Assembly (NCBI GenBank): GCA_003243195.1
Contig: QFQI01000006.1
Span: 81,480-145,479, forward strand
Direction of reading: 5' to 3'
Length of the DNA: 64,000 nt
Source: Sphingomonas taxi
Lineage (GTDB): Bacteria; Pseudomonadota; Alphaproteobacteria; Sphingomonadales; Sphingomonadaceae
Of the stretch, positions 34,073 to 45,482 are shown one piece after another. Made by a program: the position numbers and the translations under genes. Within the stretch, counting starts at the first letter, position 1. Each line of letters opens with the position of its first letter. The notes below the pieces were generated by a model. It saw nothing but the letters and a program-made list of their open reading frames with translations. It was not told where the DNA came from and did no database searches.

Positions 34073-34828
34073 ATGCACCGCTTCATCCCCGCCGCCACCC
34101 TTGCCGCCGCGCTGTTCGCGGCCGGCATCGCCGTCGCTGCCGCCGCCCCGTCCGGCGAACGCCGCTTCGCCGTCCACCGTTTCGATGCGATCGACCTCGC
34201 CGGGCCGGACAACGTCCGCGTCGTGACGGGTAACACCGTCTCGGTCGTGGCCAGCGGCGATCCCGGGGCGCTCGCGATGCTGCGGATCGACGTGCGCGGC
34301 ACGACGCTCCGGATCGGGCGGCAGCCGGGCCGCTCGCAGGATCGCGGCGCGCTCGTCACCGTGACCATGCCCGCGTTGCGCGCCGCGACGATCACCGGAT
34401 CGGGCGACATGGAGGCCGCGGCCGGCCCGGTCGCCCGCTTCGCCGGTCGCGTCGACGGCTCGGGAACGCTGCGCCTGCGCGACCTGCGCACCGGCGAGGC
34501 GCGGATCGACATCGCCGGATCGGGTGACGTGATGCTGGACGGCGTGGTGAGGGGGCCGCTCGCGATCGCGCTGCCCGGCGCCGGCGACCTGATCGCGACC
34601 GGCAAGGCGGGCAGCGTCGCCATCCACCTGACCGGGACGGGCGATGTCGATACCGCCGGCCTGGCCACCCCGACGCTGGGCGTCGACCTGTCCGGCACCG
34701 GAAACGTGAAGGCGCGGGCGAGCGGAACGGCGCGGATCGCGGCCTCGGGCACCGGCGGCGTCATCGTCGCGGGGCATCCCCGCTGCACCGTGCGCCACAA
34801 CGGTCTCTCCACCGTCCGCTGCGGCTGA
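34073..34828 (+). CDS. Head-GIN-domain (DUF2807) exported protein
   Basis: A 251-residue protein with a signal peptide in residues 1-25 and repeats of the GIN-type beta helix: ITGSGDMEAA, VDGSGTLRL, IAGSGDVML, LTGTGDVDT, LSGTGNVKA and ASGTGGVIV, each about 20 residues apart. N-terminal FDAIDLAGPDNVRVV is the DUF2807 opening. A C-terminal pair of cysteines (PRC, VRCG) could form a disulfide. It lies between the ATPase and permease genes with short gaps, so it belongs to the efflux operon; its role is unknown. Confidence 0.88.
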   Translation: MHRFIPAATLAAALFAAGIAVAAAAPSGERRFAVHRFDAIDLAGPDNVRVVTGNTVSVVASGDPGALAMLRIDVRGTTLRIGRQPGRSQDRGALVTVTMPALRAATITGSGDMEAAAGPVARFAGRVDGSGTLRLRDLRTGEARIDIAGSGDVMLDGVVRGPLAIALPGAGDLIATGKAGSVAIHLTGTGDVDTAGLATPTLGVDLSGTGNVKARASGTARIAASGTGGVIVAGHPRCTVRHNGLSTVRCG

Positions 34829-34851
34829 CCGCATCCACAAGGGACAAGGCC

Positions 34852-37266
34852 ATGAACCGCTTCGCGCTTCTGTCGCTCTATCGCTCGCTGACCCGCCACC
34901 GGCTCTACGCGGCGCTCAATATCGGAGGGCTGGCGGTGGGCATCGCCGTCTTCCTCGTCCTCGGCCTCTATGTGCGGTTCGAGACGAGCTACGAGAAGTG
35001 GCTGCCCCGCCACGATGGCATCTACCTGGCCCAGACCGAATGGAAGGGCATGGATAGCCCGTTTATGGGCGTCTACCCGAACACGATGGGCGGCCTGATC
35101 GAGGAGATGCGCCAGGACTTCCCCGGCGTGATCGGCACCCGGTTCGAGGGCGGCGAGAGATCGGGCAGCGTGATCCGCGGCGGCGTTGCGATGCAGGAGG
35201 ATGTCGGGCGTGTCGATCCCGACTTCTTCAAGGTGTTCGATCTGCCGATGGTCGAGGGGGACGGGCGGAGCGGCCTGACCAGCCCCGGCAACATCCTCAT
35301 CAGCCGTTCGCTCGCGCGCAAGTATTTCGGTGAGACGAACCCGATCGGCCAGTCGCTGAACGTCGCCTGGGCCAAGCCCCAGCCTTATCGCATCGCCGGG
35401 GTCTTCGAGGATCTGCCCGCGAACAGCGACTTCAAATTCTCCATCCTGATGCGCATCCCGGCCACCGACAACCCCGACTACTGGCACCATTGGGGCAGCA
35501 GCAGCCTGTACACCTACCTGCGCTTCCCCGACGCCGCCGCGGCACGCGCGTTCGAGCAGAAGATGCCCGCCTTCGTCGACCGGCGCGCGTTCAAGGACCT
35601 CGGGGAGAATGCGTCGCGGAGCATGGGCATCCGCCTGCTGCCGATCGTCCGCCAGCATCTGGAGCCGTCGGGCCGTGAAAGCGCCAGCGCGAAGCTGACC
35701 GTGGTGACGCTGGGGCTGGTCGGCGTGCTGACGCTGCTGATCGCGATCCTGAACTACGTCAATCTCGCCACCGCCCGTGCCGGGCTGCGTGCCCGCGAGG
35801 TGGCGATGCGCAAGGTGCTGGGCGCGGACCGGCGCGCGCTGGTCGGGCAATTTCTGGGAGAGGCGGTGCTGACCGTCGCGCTTGCCGCGCTCGCCGGGCT
35901 GATCCTGGCGGAACTGGCGCTGCCGGGCGTCAACGCGGCAGGCGATCTGTCGCTGACCATCCCCTATGCGGTGGTCGTGCCGGCGCTCGCCATCCTGACG
36001 CTGGTCGTGGGGGCGGTCGCCGGCTTCTATCCCGCAGTGCTGCTGTCGCGCTTTCCGGCCGCCTCGGTGCTCGCCTCGGCGCGGGCGCCGGGTGGCGGGC
36101 GGGCCGGCACGCGCACGCGCGAGGCGCTGGTGATGATCCAGTTCGGGCTCGCCATCGCCTTCATGATCGGCACCATGGTGATGGTCATGCAGACGCGGCA
36201 TCTGCGCACCGTCGATCTCGGCTTCCAGCGGCAGGGACTGATGGTGGTCCCGATCTTCGACGGTGGCCTCGACGAGAGCCAGCGGAGCAGCCTGGTGCAG
36301 GCATTCCGGGCGATCCCCGGCGTCACGGCGGTCGGGCTGGCCGACACGGCTCCGGGTGGTGCGGGCAACAACAATGCCGACAACGTGCCGCTGCCCGGAC
36401 GGGAGGGGGCGGGGCCATCGCTACGCGCGATCCGCATCACGGCGGGCTTCTTCGACGTCTTCGCACCGCGCGTGCTGGCGGGGCGGCTGTTCGACCTCGC
36501 CCATCGCACCGACGACAGCACCGATCGCACGGGCATGGCAAGGGCGATCGTCATAAACCGCCAGGCCGTGACCAAGCTCGGCTTCCGCACGCCCGCCGAG
36601 GCGATCGGCAAGACGGTCGGCGGCGACCGGCCGCGCACGATCATCGGCGTCATCGACGAACTACGGTTCTTCACCCCGCGCCTGCCGGTCGATCCGACCT
36701 ATTACCTGTTCTACCGCGACCGGATCGACGAGGCGCCCGTCGCCTCGATCCGTTTCGCGGGCGATCCGCGTACGATGGCTGACCGCGTTCGGGCGATCTG
36801 GCGCCGGGTGGCGCCGCAGGTGCCGCTCAACCTCAGCACCGGCGACCAGGCGCTGGGCGCCTATTACAAGGCCGACGACCGTGCGGCGCGGCTCTTCACG
36901 ATCGGCGCGGGGCTCGCGGTCCTGATCGGCTGCGTCGGCCTGTGGGGACTTGCCTCGTTCAACACCCAGCGGCGGGTGAAGGAGATCGGCATCCGCAAGA
37001 CGCTGGGCGCCTCGTCGGCCGATATCGTCCGGCTGCTCGTCGGTCAGTTCCTGCGCCCGGTGCTTGTCGCCAACCTGCTGGCATGGCCGCTGGCGTTCGT
37101 GGCGATGCGGGCGTGGCTGGCCGGGTTCGACGACCGCATCGCGCTGTCGCCGCTGTTCTTCGCCGGCGCGGGCCTCCTCGCCATCGCCATCGCGGTCCTG
37201 ACCGTCCTGGGCCAGTCGCTGCGCGCCAGCCGCGCCGCGCCCGCGTGGGCGCTGCGCCATGAATAG
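34852..37266 (+). CDS. ABC transporter permease, two-FtsX-domain MacB type
   Basis: An 804-residue permease made of two MacB-like units. Unit one has a helix near residues 20-42, a periplasmic domain, and three helices ending around residue 410; unit two repeats this with helices near 425-445, 680-705, 735-760 and 770-795. The conserved coupling motifs occur twice: REVAMRKVLGADRRALVGQF and VKEIGIRKTLGASSADIVRL. Duplicated permeases of this size work without a second subunit partner. It overlaps the start of the TolC gene by 8 bp. Confidence 0.93.
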   Translation: MNRFALLSLYRSLTRHRLYAALNIGGLAVGIAVFLVLGLYVRFETSYEKWLPRHDGIYLAQTEWKGMDSPFMGVYPNTMGGLIEEMRQDFPGVIGTRFEGGERSGSVIRGGVAMQEDVGRVDPDFFKVFDLPMVEGDGRSGLTSPGNILISRSLARKYFGETNPIGQSLNVAWAKPQPYRIAGVFEDLPANSDFKFSILMRIPATDNPDYWHHWGSSSLYTYLRFPDAAAARAFEQKMPAFVDRRAFKDLGENASRSMGIRLLPIVRQHLEPSGRESASAKLTVVTLGLVGVLTLLIAILNYVNLATARAGLRAREVAMRKVLGADRRALVGQFLGEAVLTVALAALAGLILAELALPGVNAAGDLSLTIPYAVVVPALAILTLVVGAVAGFYPAVLLSRFPAASVLASARAPGGGRAGTRTREALVMIQFGLAIAFMIGTMVMVMQTRHLRTVDLGFQRQGLMVVPIFDGGLDESQRSSLVQAFRAIPGVTAVGLADTAPGGAGNNNADNVPLPGREGAGPSLRAIRITAGFFDVFAPRVLAGRLFDLAHRTDDSTDRTGMARAIVINRQAVTKLGFRTPAEAIGKTVGGDRPRTIIGVIDELRFFTPRLPVDPTYYLFYRDRIDEAPVASIRFAGDPRTMADRVRAIWRRVAPQVPLNLSTGDQALGAYYKADDRAARLFTIGAGLAVLIGCVGLWGLASFNTQRRVKEIGIRKTLGASSADIVRLLVGQFLRPVLVANLLAWPLAFVAMRAWLAGFDDRIALSPLFFAGAGLLAIAIAVLTVLGQSLRASRAAPAWALRHE

Positions 37267-38506
37267 CTGGATCGCTGCCCTGACGGCACTATGCCTCGCC
37301 ACCCCCGCCGCCGCGGAAACCCTGCGCGACGCGATCGCGGCGGCCTATGCCACCAATCCGCAGCTCGCCGCCGCCCGCGCCCGCCAGGAGGCGCTGGCCG
37401 AAGCGGCCGAGCAGGCGCGTGCCCTCGCCCGTCCGGCGGTGTCGGCAGCCGCGGCCGCCGGGTACGACCGGCTGGGTCAAGGCCGCGCCGGTTCCGCCTC
37501 GGTCACCGCCGCGCTGCCGATCTGGACCGGCGGCCGTGTCCGCTCCGCCGTGCGCGCCGCCGACGAAGACGTCGCGGCCGGGGCGGAGGGGCTGCGCGAT
37601 GCCGAGGCCGCGATCCTCGAAACCGTCGTCGTCGCTTATGCCGATCTCCTCTACAGTCAGCAGGCGGTCGAGGTCGCGCGTGTCGGTATCGAGCGGCTCG
37701 ACGCGCAGGTCGCCGAGGCCCGCTCGCGCTTCACCCTCGGGCAGGCGACCCGTACCGACGTCGCGCAACTGGAGGCGCAGCGTGCGACCGTGGTCGCCAA
37801 CCTCGCGGATGCCGAAGGGGCGCTGGCCACCGCCGGTGCCGCCTATCGCGCCGCGGTCGGCCGGGACGCCGGCGCACTCTCCGCGGAGATCGCCGCGCCC
37901 GGCGCGCTCCCGCCCGACCGCGATGCGGCGCGCCGCGCGGCGGAGGCGGGCAATCCGCTGCTCCTCCGGCAGCGCCGCATCGTTCAGGCGTCCGCCGCGC
38001 GGATCGAGCAGGCTCGCGCCGAACGCGCGCCCGCGCTCGACCTCGCCGGCGACTACGGCCGCGGCGCGCGGCTGGAGGGCGGCGACCTGCGCAGCTTCGA
38101 CGCGTCGGCTTCGGTCGGTCTCGCGCTCCGCCTGCCGCTCCTGACCGGCGGCCTCATCCCGTCGCGCATCCGCCAGGCCGAGGCCACCAGCCGCGCCGAG
38201 CGCTTTCAGGCGGACGCCGCCGCGCGCGACGCGGTGCGGGCGGCCGACAGCGCCTGGGCGTCGCTGACCGCCGCGCAGGCACGGTTACGGGCGAACATCG
38301 CCGGGCTGGCCTCCGCCGACCTCGCGCTGAAGGGGGTTCGCGCCGAATATGGTTTCGGGCTGCGCTCGACGATCGACATCCTCGTCGCCGACCAGAGCTT
38401 TCGCGGCGCGCAGCTTGCGGTGGCCTCCGCGCGCGCCGACGTACTGGTCGCGCAGGCGGCGCTGCTGCGCGCGACCGGCCTGCTGGGGCCGAATGCATAT
38501 GGATGA
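37259..38506 (+). CDS. TolC-family outer-membrane efflux channel
   Basis: A 415-residue protein with a signal peptide in residues 1-19 and two TolC repeats of long helices (for example EALAEAAEQARALARPAVSA and QAEATSRAERFQADAAARDA). It begins TLRDAIAAAYATNPQLAAAR, typical of the family, and ends with the RSTIDILVADQSF motif. It provides the outer-membrane exit for the adaptor, ATPase and permease encoded upstream. Confidence 0.92.
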   Translation: MNSWIAALTALCLATPAAAETLRDAIAAAYATNPQLAAARARQEALAEAAEQARALARPAVSAAAAAGYDRLGQGRAGSASVTAALPIWTGGRVRSAVRAADEDVAAGAEGLRDAEAAILETVVVAYADLLYSQQAVEVARVGIERLDAQVAEARSRFTLGQATRTDVAQLEAQRATVVANLADAEGALATAGAAYRAAVGRDAGALSAEIAAPGALPPDRDAARRAAEAGNPLLLRQRRIVQASAARIEQARAERAPALDLAGDYGRGARLEGGDLRSFDASASVGLALRLPLLTGGLIPSRIRQAEATSRAERFQADAAARDAVRAADSAWASLTAAQARLRANIAGLASADLALKGVRAEYGFGLRSTIDILVADQSFRGAQLAVASARADVLVAQAALLRATGLLGPNAYG

Positions 38507-38792
38507 TCGCGGCCGCCCGACCGCGCCGCCACATCCTATGGCGATGGCGGCGGCGTGCAGAAAGGCTGGGTGAGCGAGGCGTCGCCCGGGACGCGCAATG
38601 CGGGCTTTCACAACGGCTGCCGCACCCATGTCGCAGGGCACCGGCACAGGACGGGCAAGAAGAAGCGCCGGATCACACCGGAGAAGGTGACATGTGCCGC
38701 CCAACGCGGGCGCAGGCCTGTCGCGTCCGCGCGAACGCGCCGCCGCGGGGTGCAAGCCGTGGGGCGACGCGCTTCGTACTTTCATGAGTGAT

Positions 38793-38869
<77 letters not shown>

Positions 38870-38929
38870 CGGTGACGCTCGCCTAGCAGGGGATGGCGGC
38901 GCGCGCTACCCGGTTTCGATGCGTAATCG

Positions 38930-39298
38930 TCATCGCGCCAGCGTTACCGGCTGGAACGGCGCCAGCCCGCAGCTCGCGCCGCGCGCCGGGCCGCTCTGAT
39001 AGAGGACAGTGATGATGTCCTGCGCGCAAAGCTGGCCGATCGACGTCGCGTAGGCGAAGCGCCGCTCCGTGCCCAGCCCGGGACAGGCCTGGGGCAAGGT
39101 GACGCGGTAGGCGCGGCGGCCGGCGGCGCGGAAGTCGATCACGCGGTCGCTGCGGACCAGGCTTTCGCGGATCGACGACAGCGGGATGCAGGTGCGCGGC
39201 GCGCCGGCCGGGGTGGCCGCCGGGACCGGCGGACGCTCGCGCGCCGGGGCGGCGGTCGCCGCGACGAGCAGGGCGGGGATCAGCAGCAAGGGGCGCAT
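38930..39298 (-). CDS. Exported cysteine-containing protein, DUF6491-like
   Basis: A 122-residue protein with a signal peptide in residues 1-18 and four cysteines: TCIPLSSI, QACPGLG, QLCAQDIITVLY and ASCGLAPF. The order CPGLG - Y.TS..QLC..D - G.SCGLA.F.P fits the DUF6491 family of exported proteobacterial proteins as I remember it; function unknown. It follows nth by 2 bp on the same strand and may be cotranscribed with dapB and nth. Confidence 0.65.
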   Translation of the reverse strand: MRPLLLIPALLVAATAAPARERPPVPAATPAGAPRTCIPLSSIRESLVRSDRVIDFRAAGRRAYRVTLPQACPGLGTERRFAYATSIGQLCAQDIITVLYQSGPARGASCGLAPFQPVTLAR

Positions 39299-39300
39299 GG

Positions 39301-39981
39301 TCACTCCGTGGGCGCCGCCAGCGTCGGGCGCGGGATGCGGACCGGGGGCGGCGGCGTCTTGGGCTTGAACGCACACAGGTCGATCACGATGCAGCGCCAG
39401 CATTCGGGTTTGCGGGCCTTGCAGACGTAGCGGCCGTGCAGGATCAGCCAGTGATGCGCATGGACGCGGAACGGGGCGGGGGTGACCGCGTCCAGCCGCT
39501 TTTCGACCGCGAGCACCGTCTTGCCCGTCGCCAGACCGGTGCGGTTGCCGACGCGGAAGATGTGCGTGTCGACCGCGAAGGTCTCCGCGCCGAACGCCAC
39601 GTTCATCACCACATTGGCGGTCTTGCGGCCCACGCCGGGCAGCTTTTCGAGCGCGTCGCGGTTCGCCGGCACGCGCCCGCCATGATCGGCGAGCAGCGCT
39701 TCGGACAGCGCGATGACGTTCTTCGCCTTGGTGTTGAACAACCCGATGGTGCGGATGTGGCGCTTCAGTCCGTCGAGCCCCAGCGCGACCATCTTCCCGG
39801 GCGTGTCGACCTCGGCGAACAGCGCGCGCGTCGCCTTGTTGACGCCGGCGTCGGTGGCCTGCGCGGAGAGCACCACCGCCACCAGCAGGGTATAATCGTT
39901 GACCGATTCGAGTTCGGTTTCGGGATGCGGATTCGCCGCCGCGAGCCGGTGGTAGAATTCGGCCACATCGGCCTTCTTCAA
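39301..39981 (-). CDS. nth: Endonuclease III
   Basis: A 226-residue bifunctional glycosylase/AP lyase for oxidised pyrimidines. The helix-hairpin-helix LPGVGRKTANVVMN holds the catalytic Lys, the Asp is in AVDTHIFRV, and the 4Fe-4S ligands C-x6-C-x2-C-x5-C are in CKARKPECWRC and DLC. No ATG is available near the family N-terminus; TTG 39981 overlaps the dapB stop (TTGA) with GGAGG 10 bases upstream. GTG 39966 is the alternative. Confidence 0.94.
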   Translation of the reverse strand: MKKADVAEFYHRLAAANPHPETELESVNDYTLLVAVVLSAQATDAGVNKATRALFAEVDTPGKMVALGLDGLKRHIRTIGLFNTKAKNVIALSEALLADHGGRVPANRDALEKLPGVGRKTANVVMNVAFGAETFAVDTHIFRVGNRTGLATGKTVLAVEKRLDAVTPAPFRVHAHHWLILHGRYVCKARKPECWRCIVIDLCAFKPKTPPPPVRIPRPTLAAPTE

Positions 39982-40706
39982 AGCCCCAGCACCTCCGCCA
40001 TGTCGTAGCGCCCCGGCGCGCGACCGGCCAGCCACAGCGCCGCCTTCACCGCGCCGCGCGCGAAGATCGTGCGGTCCTCGCCGCGATGGCCGATCTCGAT
40101 CCGTTCGCCCTCGCCCGCGAAGACCACCATATGGTCGCCGACCACCGATCCGCCGCGCAGGCTGGCGAAGCCGATCGTGCCCTCGCTGCGCGCGCCGACC
40201 AGCCCGGCGCGGCTGTCGACGCGCACCTCGGCCAGCCGCGTACCGCGCCCGGCGGCGGCAGCTTCGCCGAGCAGCAGCGCGGTGCCCGACGGCGCGTCCA
40301 CCTTGTGGCGATGGTGCATTTCCACCACCTCGATATCCCAGTCGGCGCCCAGTCGCGCCGCCGCCTCGCGCACCAGGATGTTCAGCAGCGTGACGCCCAG
40401 CGAGGTGTTGCCGGTCTGTAGCACGGGGATGAGGTCGGCGGCCTGTTCGATCAGCGCGTGATGGGTCGCGAGCAGCCCGGTGGTGCCGATCACGATCGGG
40501 GTGCGCGCCGCAACCGCCGCGGCGAGATGCGATTCCAGCGCCGCGGGGGTCGAGAAGTCGACCAGCACGTCGGCCGCCTGCGCCAGCGGCAGCGGATCGC
40601 TGCCGGCATCCGCGCCCCCCGCGATCGTGGCGCCTTCCGCGCCGGCGATGGTGGCGATGGCGCGCCCCATGCGGCCGTTGCTGCCGTAAATGCCGATGCT
40701 GGTCAT
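39978..40706 (-). CDS. dapB: 4-hydroxy-tetrahydrodipicolinate reductase
   Basis: A 242-residue enzyme of lysine and diaminopimelate synthesis. The nucleotide motif GIYGSNGRMGRAI is at residues 4-16, the catalytic signature EMHHRHKVDAPSGTAL is near 130 and GTTG near 75. Its stop overlaps the TTG start of nth. Confidence 0.96.
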   Translation of the reverse strand: MTSIGIYGSNGRMGRAIATIAGAEGATIAGGADAGSDPLPLAQAADVLVDFSTPAALESHLAAAVAARTPIVIGTTGLLATHHALIEQAADLIPVLQTGNTSLGVTLLNILVREAAARLGADWDIEVVEMHHRHKVDAPSGTALLLGEAAAAGRGTRLAEVRVDSRAGLVGARSEGTIGFASLRGGSVVGDHMVVFAGEGERIEIGHRGEDRTIFARGAVKAALWLAGRAPGRYDMAEVLGL

Positions 40707-40832
40707 TGCGGATCCTTAGCGGGGATGATGCGGATGGTCCTCCCTTTGGCATGAAAGGCCGGGGCGGCACAGGAGATCGTTGGCCGACCCGCCGCACCCC
40801 GCCGCGGCCGGTCGCGTGACGAATTGCGCATC

Positions 40833-42515
40833 CTACAGCGCCAGGTCGGGACTGCGATCCACCTTCACGCGCGTCGCGGCCGGGCGCGGCGTCGTGGCGA
40901 CGTGCACCGCCGGGGACGGCACCGCGAGGTTCAGCGTTTCCGCGGTCTCCGCCCATTCGCGCGCCAGCAGGTCCGGATGGTCGTTCAGCGCCACGCCGTA
41001 GCTGGGCACGATCGTCCTGATCCGTTCCTGCCATCCCGGCGTCGCCAGCCGGTCGGCGAACACCTTCTTCAGCAGGTTGAGCATGATCGACGGCGCGGTG
41101 GACGCGCCCGGCGACGCGCCAAGCAGCGCGGCGATCGAGCCGTCCTTCGATGCGACGATCTCGGTGCCCAGCTTCAGCACGCCGCCCTTTTCGGGATCGC
41201 GCTTGATGATCTGCACGCGCTGCCCGGCCTGCCACAGCCGCCAGTCGCCGTCCTTCGCGCCCGGCAGATACTCGCGCAGCGCGTCCATCCGGTCCTCGTC
41301 GCTCATGATGAGCTGCCCGGCGAGATACTCGACCAGATCGAAATCGTCCCAGCCGACCGCCAGCATCGGGCGGAAATTGTCGAGCGTGACCGAGGCGGGC
41401 AGGTCGAAGAAGCTGCCCTGTTTCAAAAACTTGGTGGAAAAGGTCGCGAACGGGCCGAACAGCAGCACCTGGCGGCCGTCCAGATAGCGCGTGTCGAGAT
41501 GCGGCACCGACATCGGCGGCGATCCGGTCGCCGCCTTGCCATAGACCTTGGCGAGATGGCGATGCGCGATCTGCGGCTTGTCGGTGACCAGGAACGACCC
41601 GCCGACCGGAAAGCCGGCATAATCGTCCGCCTCGGGGATGCCCGATTTCTGCAGGATCGGCAGCGCACCGCCGCCGGCGCCCGCGAAGACGAAGCGCGCG
41701 GTGATGATCTGCTCGCCATCGTCCTTCATGCCCCTGGCCGTCACGCGCCACGTGCCGTCGGCGTTGCGTTCCAGCGCGCGCACCTCGTGCCCGGTGGTCA
41801 GCGTGAAGTTCGGCTGCTTCGTCAGCGTCGCGATATACTGGCGCGTCACCTCGCCCCAGTCGCAGTCGGTGCCGAGCGGCGAGCGGGTGGCGGCGAGCTT
41901 CTGCCCGCCCGCGCGCCCTTCCATCATCAGCGGCACCCAGCCGGCGATCCTGGCGGGGTCGTCGGTGAACTCCATGCCCGAAAACAGCGGGCTGGCGCCC
42001 AATGCGTCGTAGCGCTTCCGGAGATAGGCGACATTCTCGTCACCCCACACCAGGTTCATGTGCGGGGTGGAGTTGATGAAGGTGCGCGGGTTGCCCAGCG
42101 TGCCGGCCTTCACCTGCGAGGCAAGGAACTGGCGCGTGACCTGGAACTGCTCGTTGATCTCGATCGCCTTGGCGATCTCCACGCGGCCGTCGGCGATGTT
42201 CACCGGCGTGTAGTTGAGCTCGCACAACGCGGAATGGCCGGTGCCGGCGTTGTTCCAGCCGTTGGAGCTTTCGTCCGCGACATTGTCCAGCCGTTCGACC
42301 AGCTCGATCGTCCAGCCCGGTTCGAGCTGGCGCAGCAGCACGCCCAGCGTGGCGCTCATGATCCCGCCGCCGATCAGCAGCACGTCGACCTTGCGCTCGG
42401 TCGCCGCCGCGCGCGCGGACGGCGCCATCGCGGCGGTGCCCGCGGCAAGCGCGCCGCCCAGCAGGTTGCGGCGGGTGACGCCGGGAAGGGGGGTGTGGTT
42501 CGATTCGGGCTGCAT
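40833..42515 (-). CDS. mqo: Malate:quinone oxidoreductase with Tat-like signal
   Basis: A 560-residue FAD enzyme oxidising malate to oxaloacetate with electrons passed to quinone. The FAD motif LLIGGGIMSATLG is near residues 46-58, NGWNNAGTGHSALCELNYTP near 85 is diagnostic for Mqo, as is SYG(V/T)ALN near the end. Residues 11-37 (TRRNLLGG, an Ala-rich helix, then SARA) look like a twin-arginine signal, whereas the classical enzyme is a peripheral protein on the cytoplasmic side. ATG 42515 includes this region; no clear later start exists before the FAD fold. Confidence 0.93.
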   Translation of the reverse strand: MQPESNHTPLPGVTRRNLLGGALAAGTAAMAPSARAAATERKVDVLLIGGGIMSATLGVLLRQLEPGWTIELVERLDNVADESSNGWNNAGTGHSALCELNYTPVNIADGRVEIAKAIEINEQFQVTRQFLASQVKAGTLGNPRTFINSTPHMNLVWGDENVAYLRKRYDALGASPLFSGMEFTDDPARIAGWVPLMMEGRAGGQKLAATRSPLGTDCDWGEVTRQYIATLTKQPNFTLTTGHEVRALERNADGTWRVTARGMKDDGEQIITARFVFAGAGGGALPILQKSGIPEADDYAGFPVGGSFLVTDKPQIAHRHLAKVYGKAATGSPPMSVPHLDTRYLDGRQVLLFGPFATFSTKFLKQGSFFDLPASVTLDNFRPMLAVGWDDFDLVEYLAGQLIMSDEDRMDALREYLPGAKDGDWRLWQAGQRVQIIKRDPEKGGVLKLGTEIVASKDGSIAALLGASPGASTAPSIMLNLLKKVFADRLATPGWQERIRTIVPSYGVALNDHPDLLAREWAETAETLNLAVPSPAVHVATTPRPAATRVKVDRSPDLAL

Positions 42516-42727
42516 CGCGAGCTTTCCGCTATGGCAACGCACCGCCGTCCCTGCAGCGTGACGACGACGCGTGGCCGGATGGTCGTTCGGATCGCGAGAT
42601 GCGGCCATGCGCCGCGTGCGATCCGGCTGAAATCCTCGCCCGTTCTCGATCGTTCGCAGGCCAGATGGCACCGCGCGCGGCGTGGCGCAAGCCGGAGCCT
42701 CCTTCCCGGCGCCCGCCGGCCGGCTGC

Positions 42728-42761
42728 GCCGTCATCGCGTCGCTGCGCTCGCGATGACGGC
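42728..42761 (-). terminator. Hairpin after clpB
   Basis: A 12-bp perfect stem, GCCGTCATCGCG (42728-42739) with CGCGATGACGGC (42750-42761), and a 10-base loop lie 22 bp past the clpB stop on the minus strand. There is no T tract; the sequence also resembles a dispersed palindrome. Confidence 0.5.
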
Positions 42762-42783
42762 GGCATGCTCCTCCCGTGCGGCG

Positions 42784-45363
<2,580 letters not shown>

Positions 45364-45379
45364 CTGGATCCCCTATGGT

Positions 45380-45445
45380 TCTTGGGTGTCAGATGGTGTT
45401 GCCAATCGGCCACACAAGAGGGTGGCTTGCGCCGCAAGAGCTACG
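45380..45445 (-). promoter_or_regulatory. Possible clpB heat-shock promoter and palindrome
   Basis: Read on the minus strand, CTTG at about 45416-45413 is followed 18 bases later by CCATCT, loosely like the alphaproteobacterial sigma-32 pattern CTTG-N17/18-CCTATNT. A 13-bp palindrome CTTGCG-C-CGCAAG lies at 45426-45438 in the same gap, between clpB and the divergent epimerase gene. Both are weak by themselves. Confidence 0.25.
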
Positions 45446-45482
45446 CTGGCACCGCCGCCTGCGCAATCGCGGAGATAGAGTC

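Noticed and set aside
33196..36201. A minus-strand frame of about 1000 codons opposite the ABC efflux operon.
   Set aside because: The plus strand carries clear ATPase and permease motifs; the antisense frame has none.
38555..38791. A 78-codon frame between the TolC gene and tRNA-Arg.
   Set aside because: No ribosome site, basic low-complexity sequence and no recognisable feature; treated as non-coding.
42640..42783. Palindromic GC-rich stretch between mqo and clpB considered as a CRISPR-like or mobile remnant.
   Set aside because: Only a single hairpin is present, without repeats or spacers; best explained as the clpB terminator or a dispersed palindrome.
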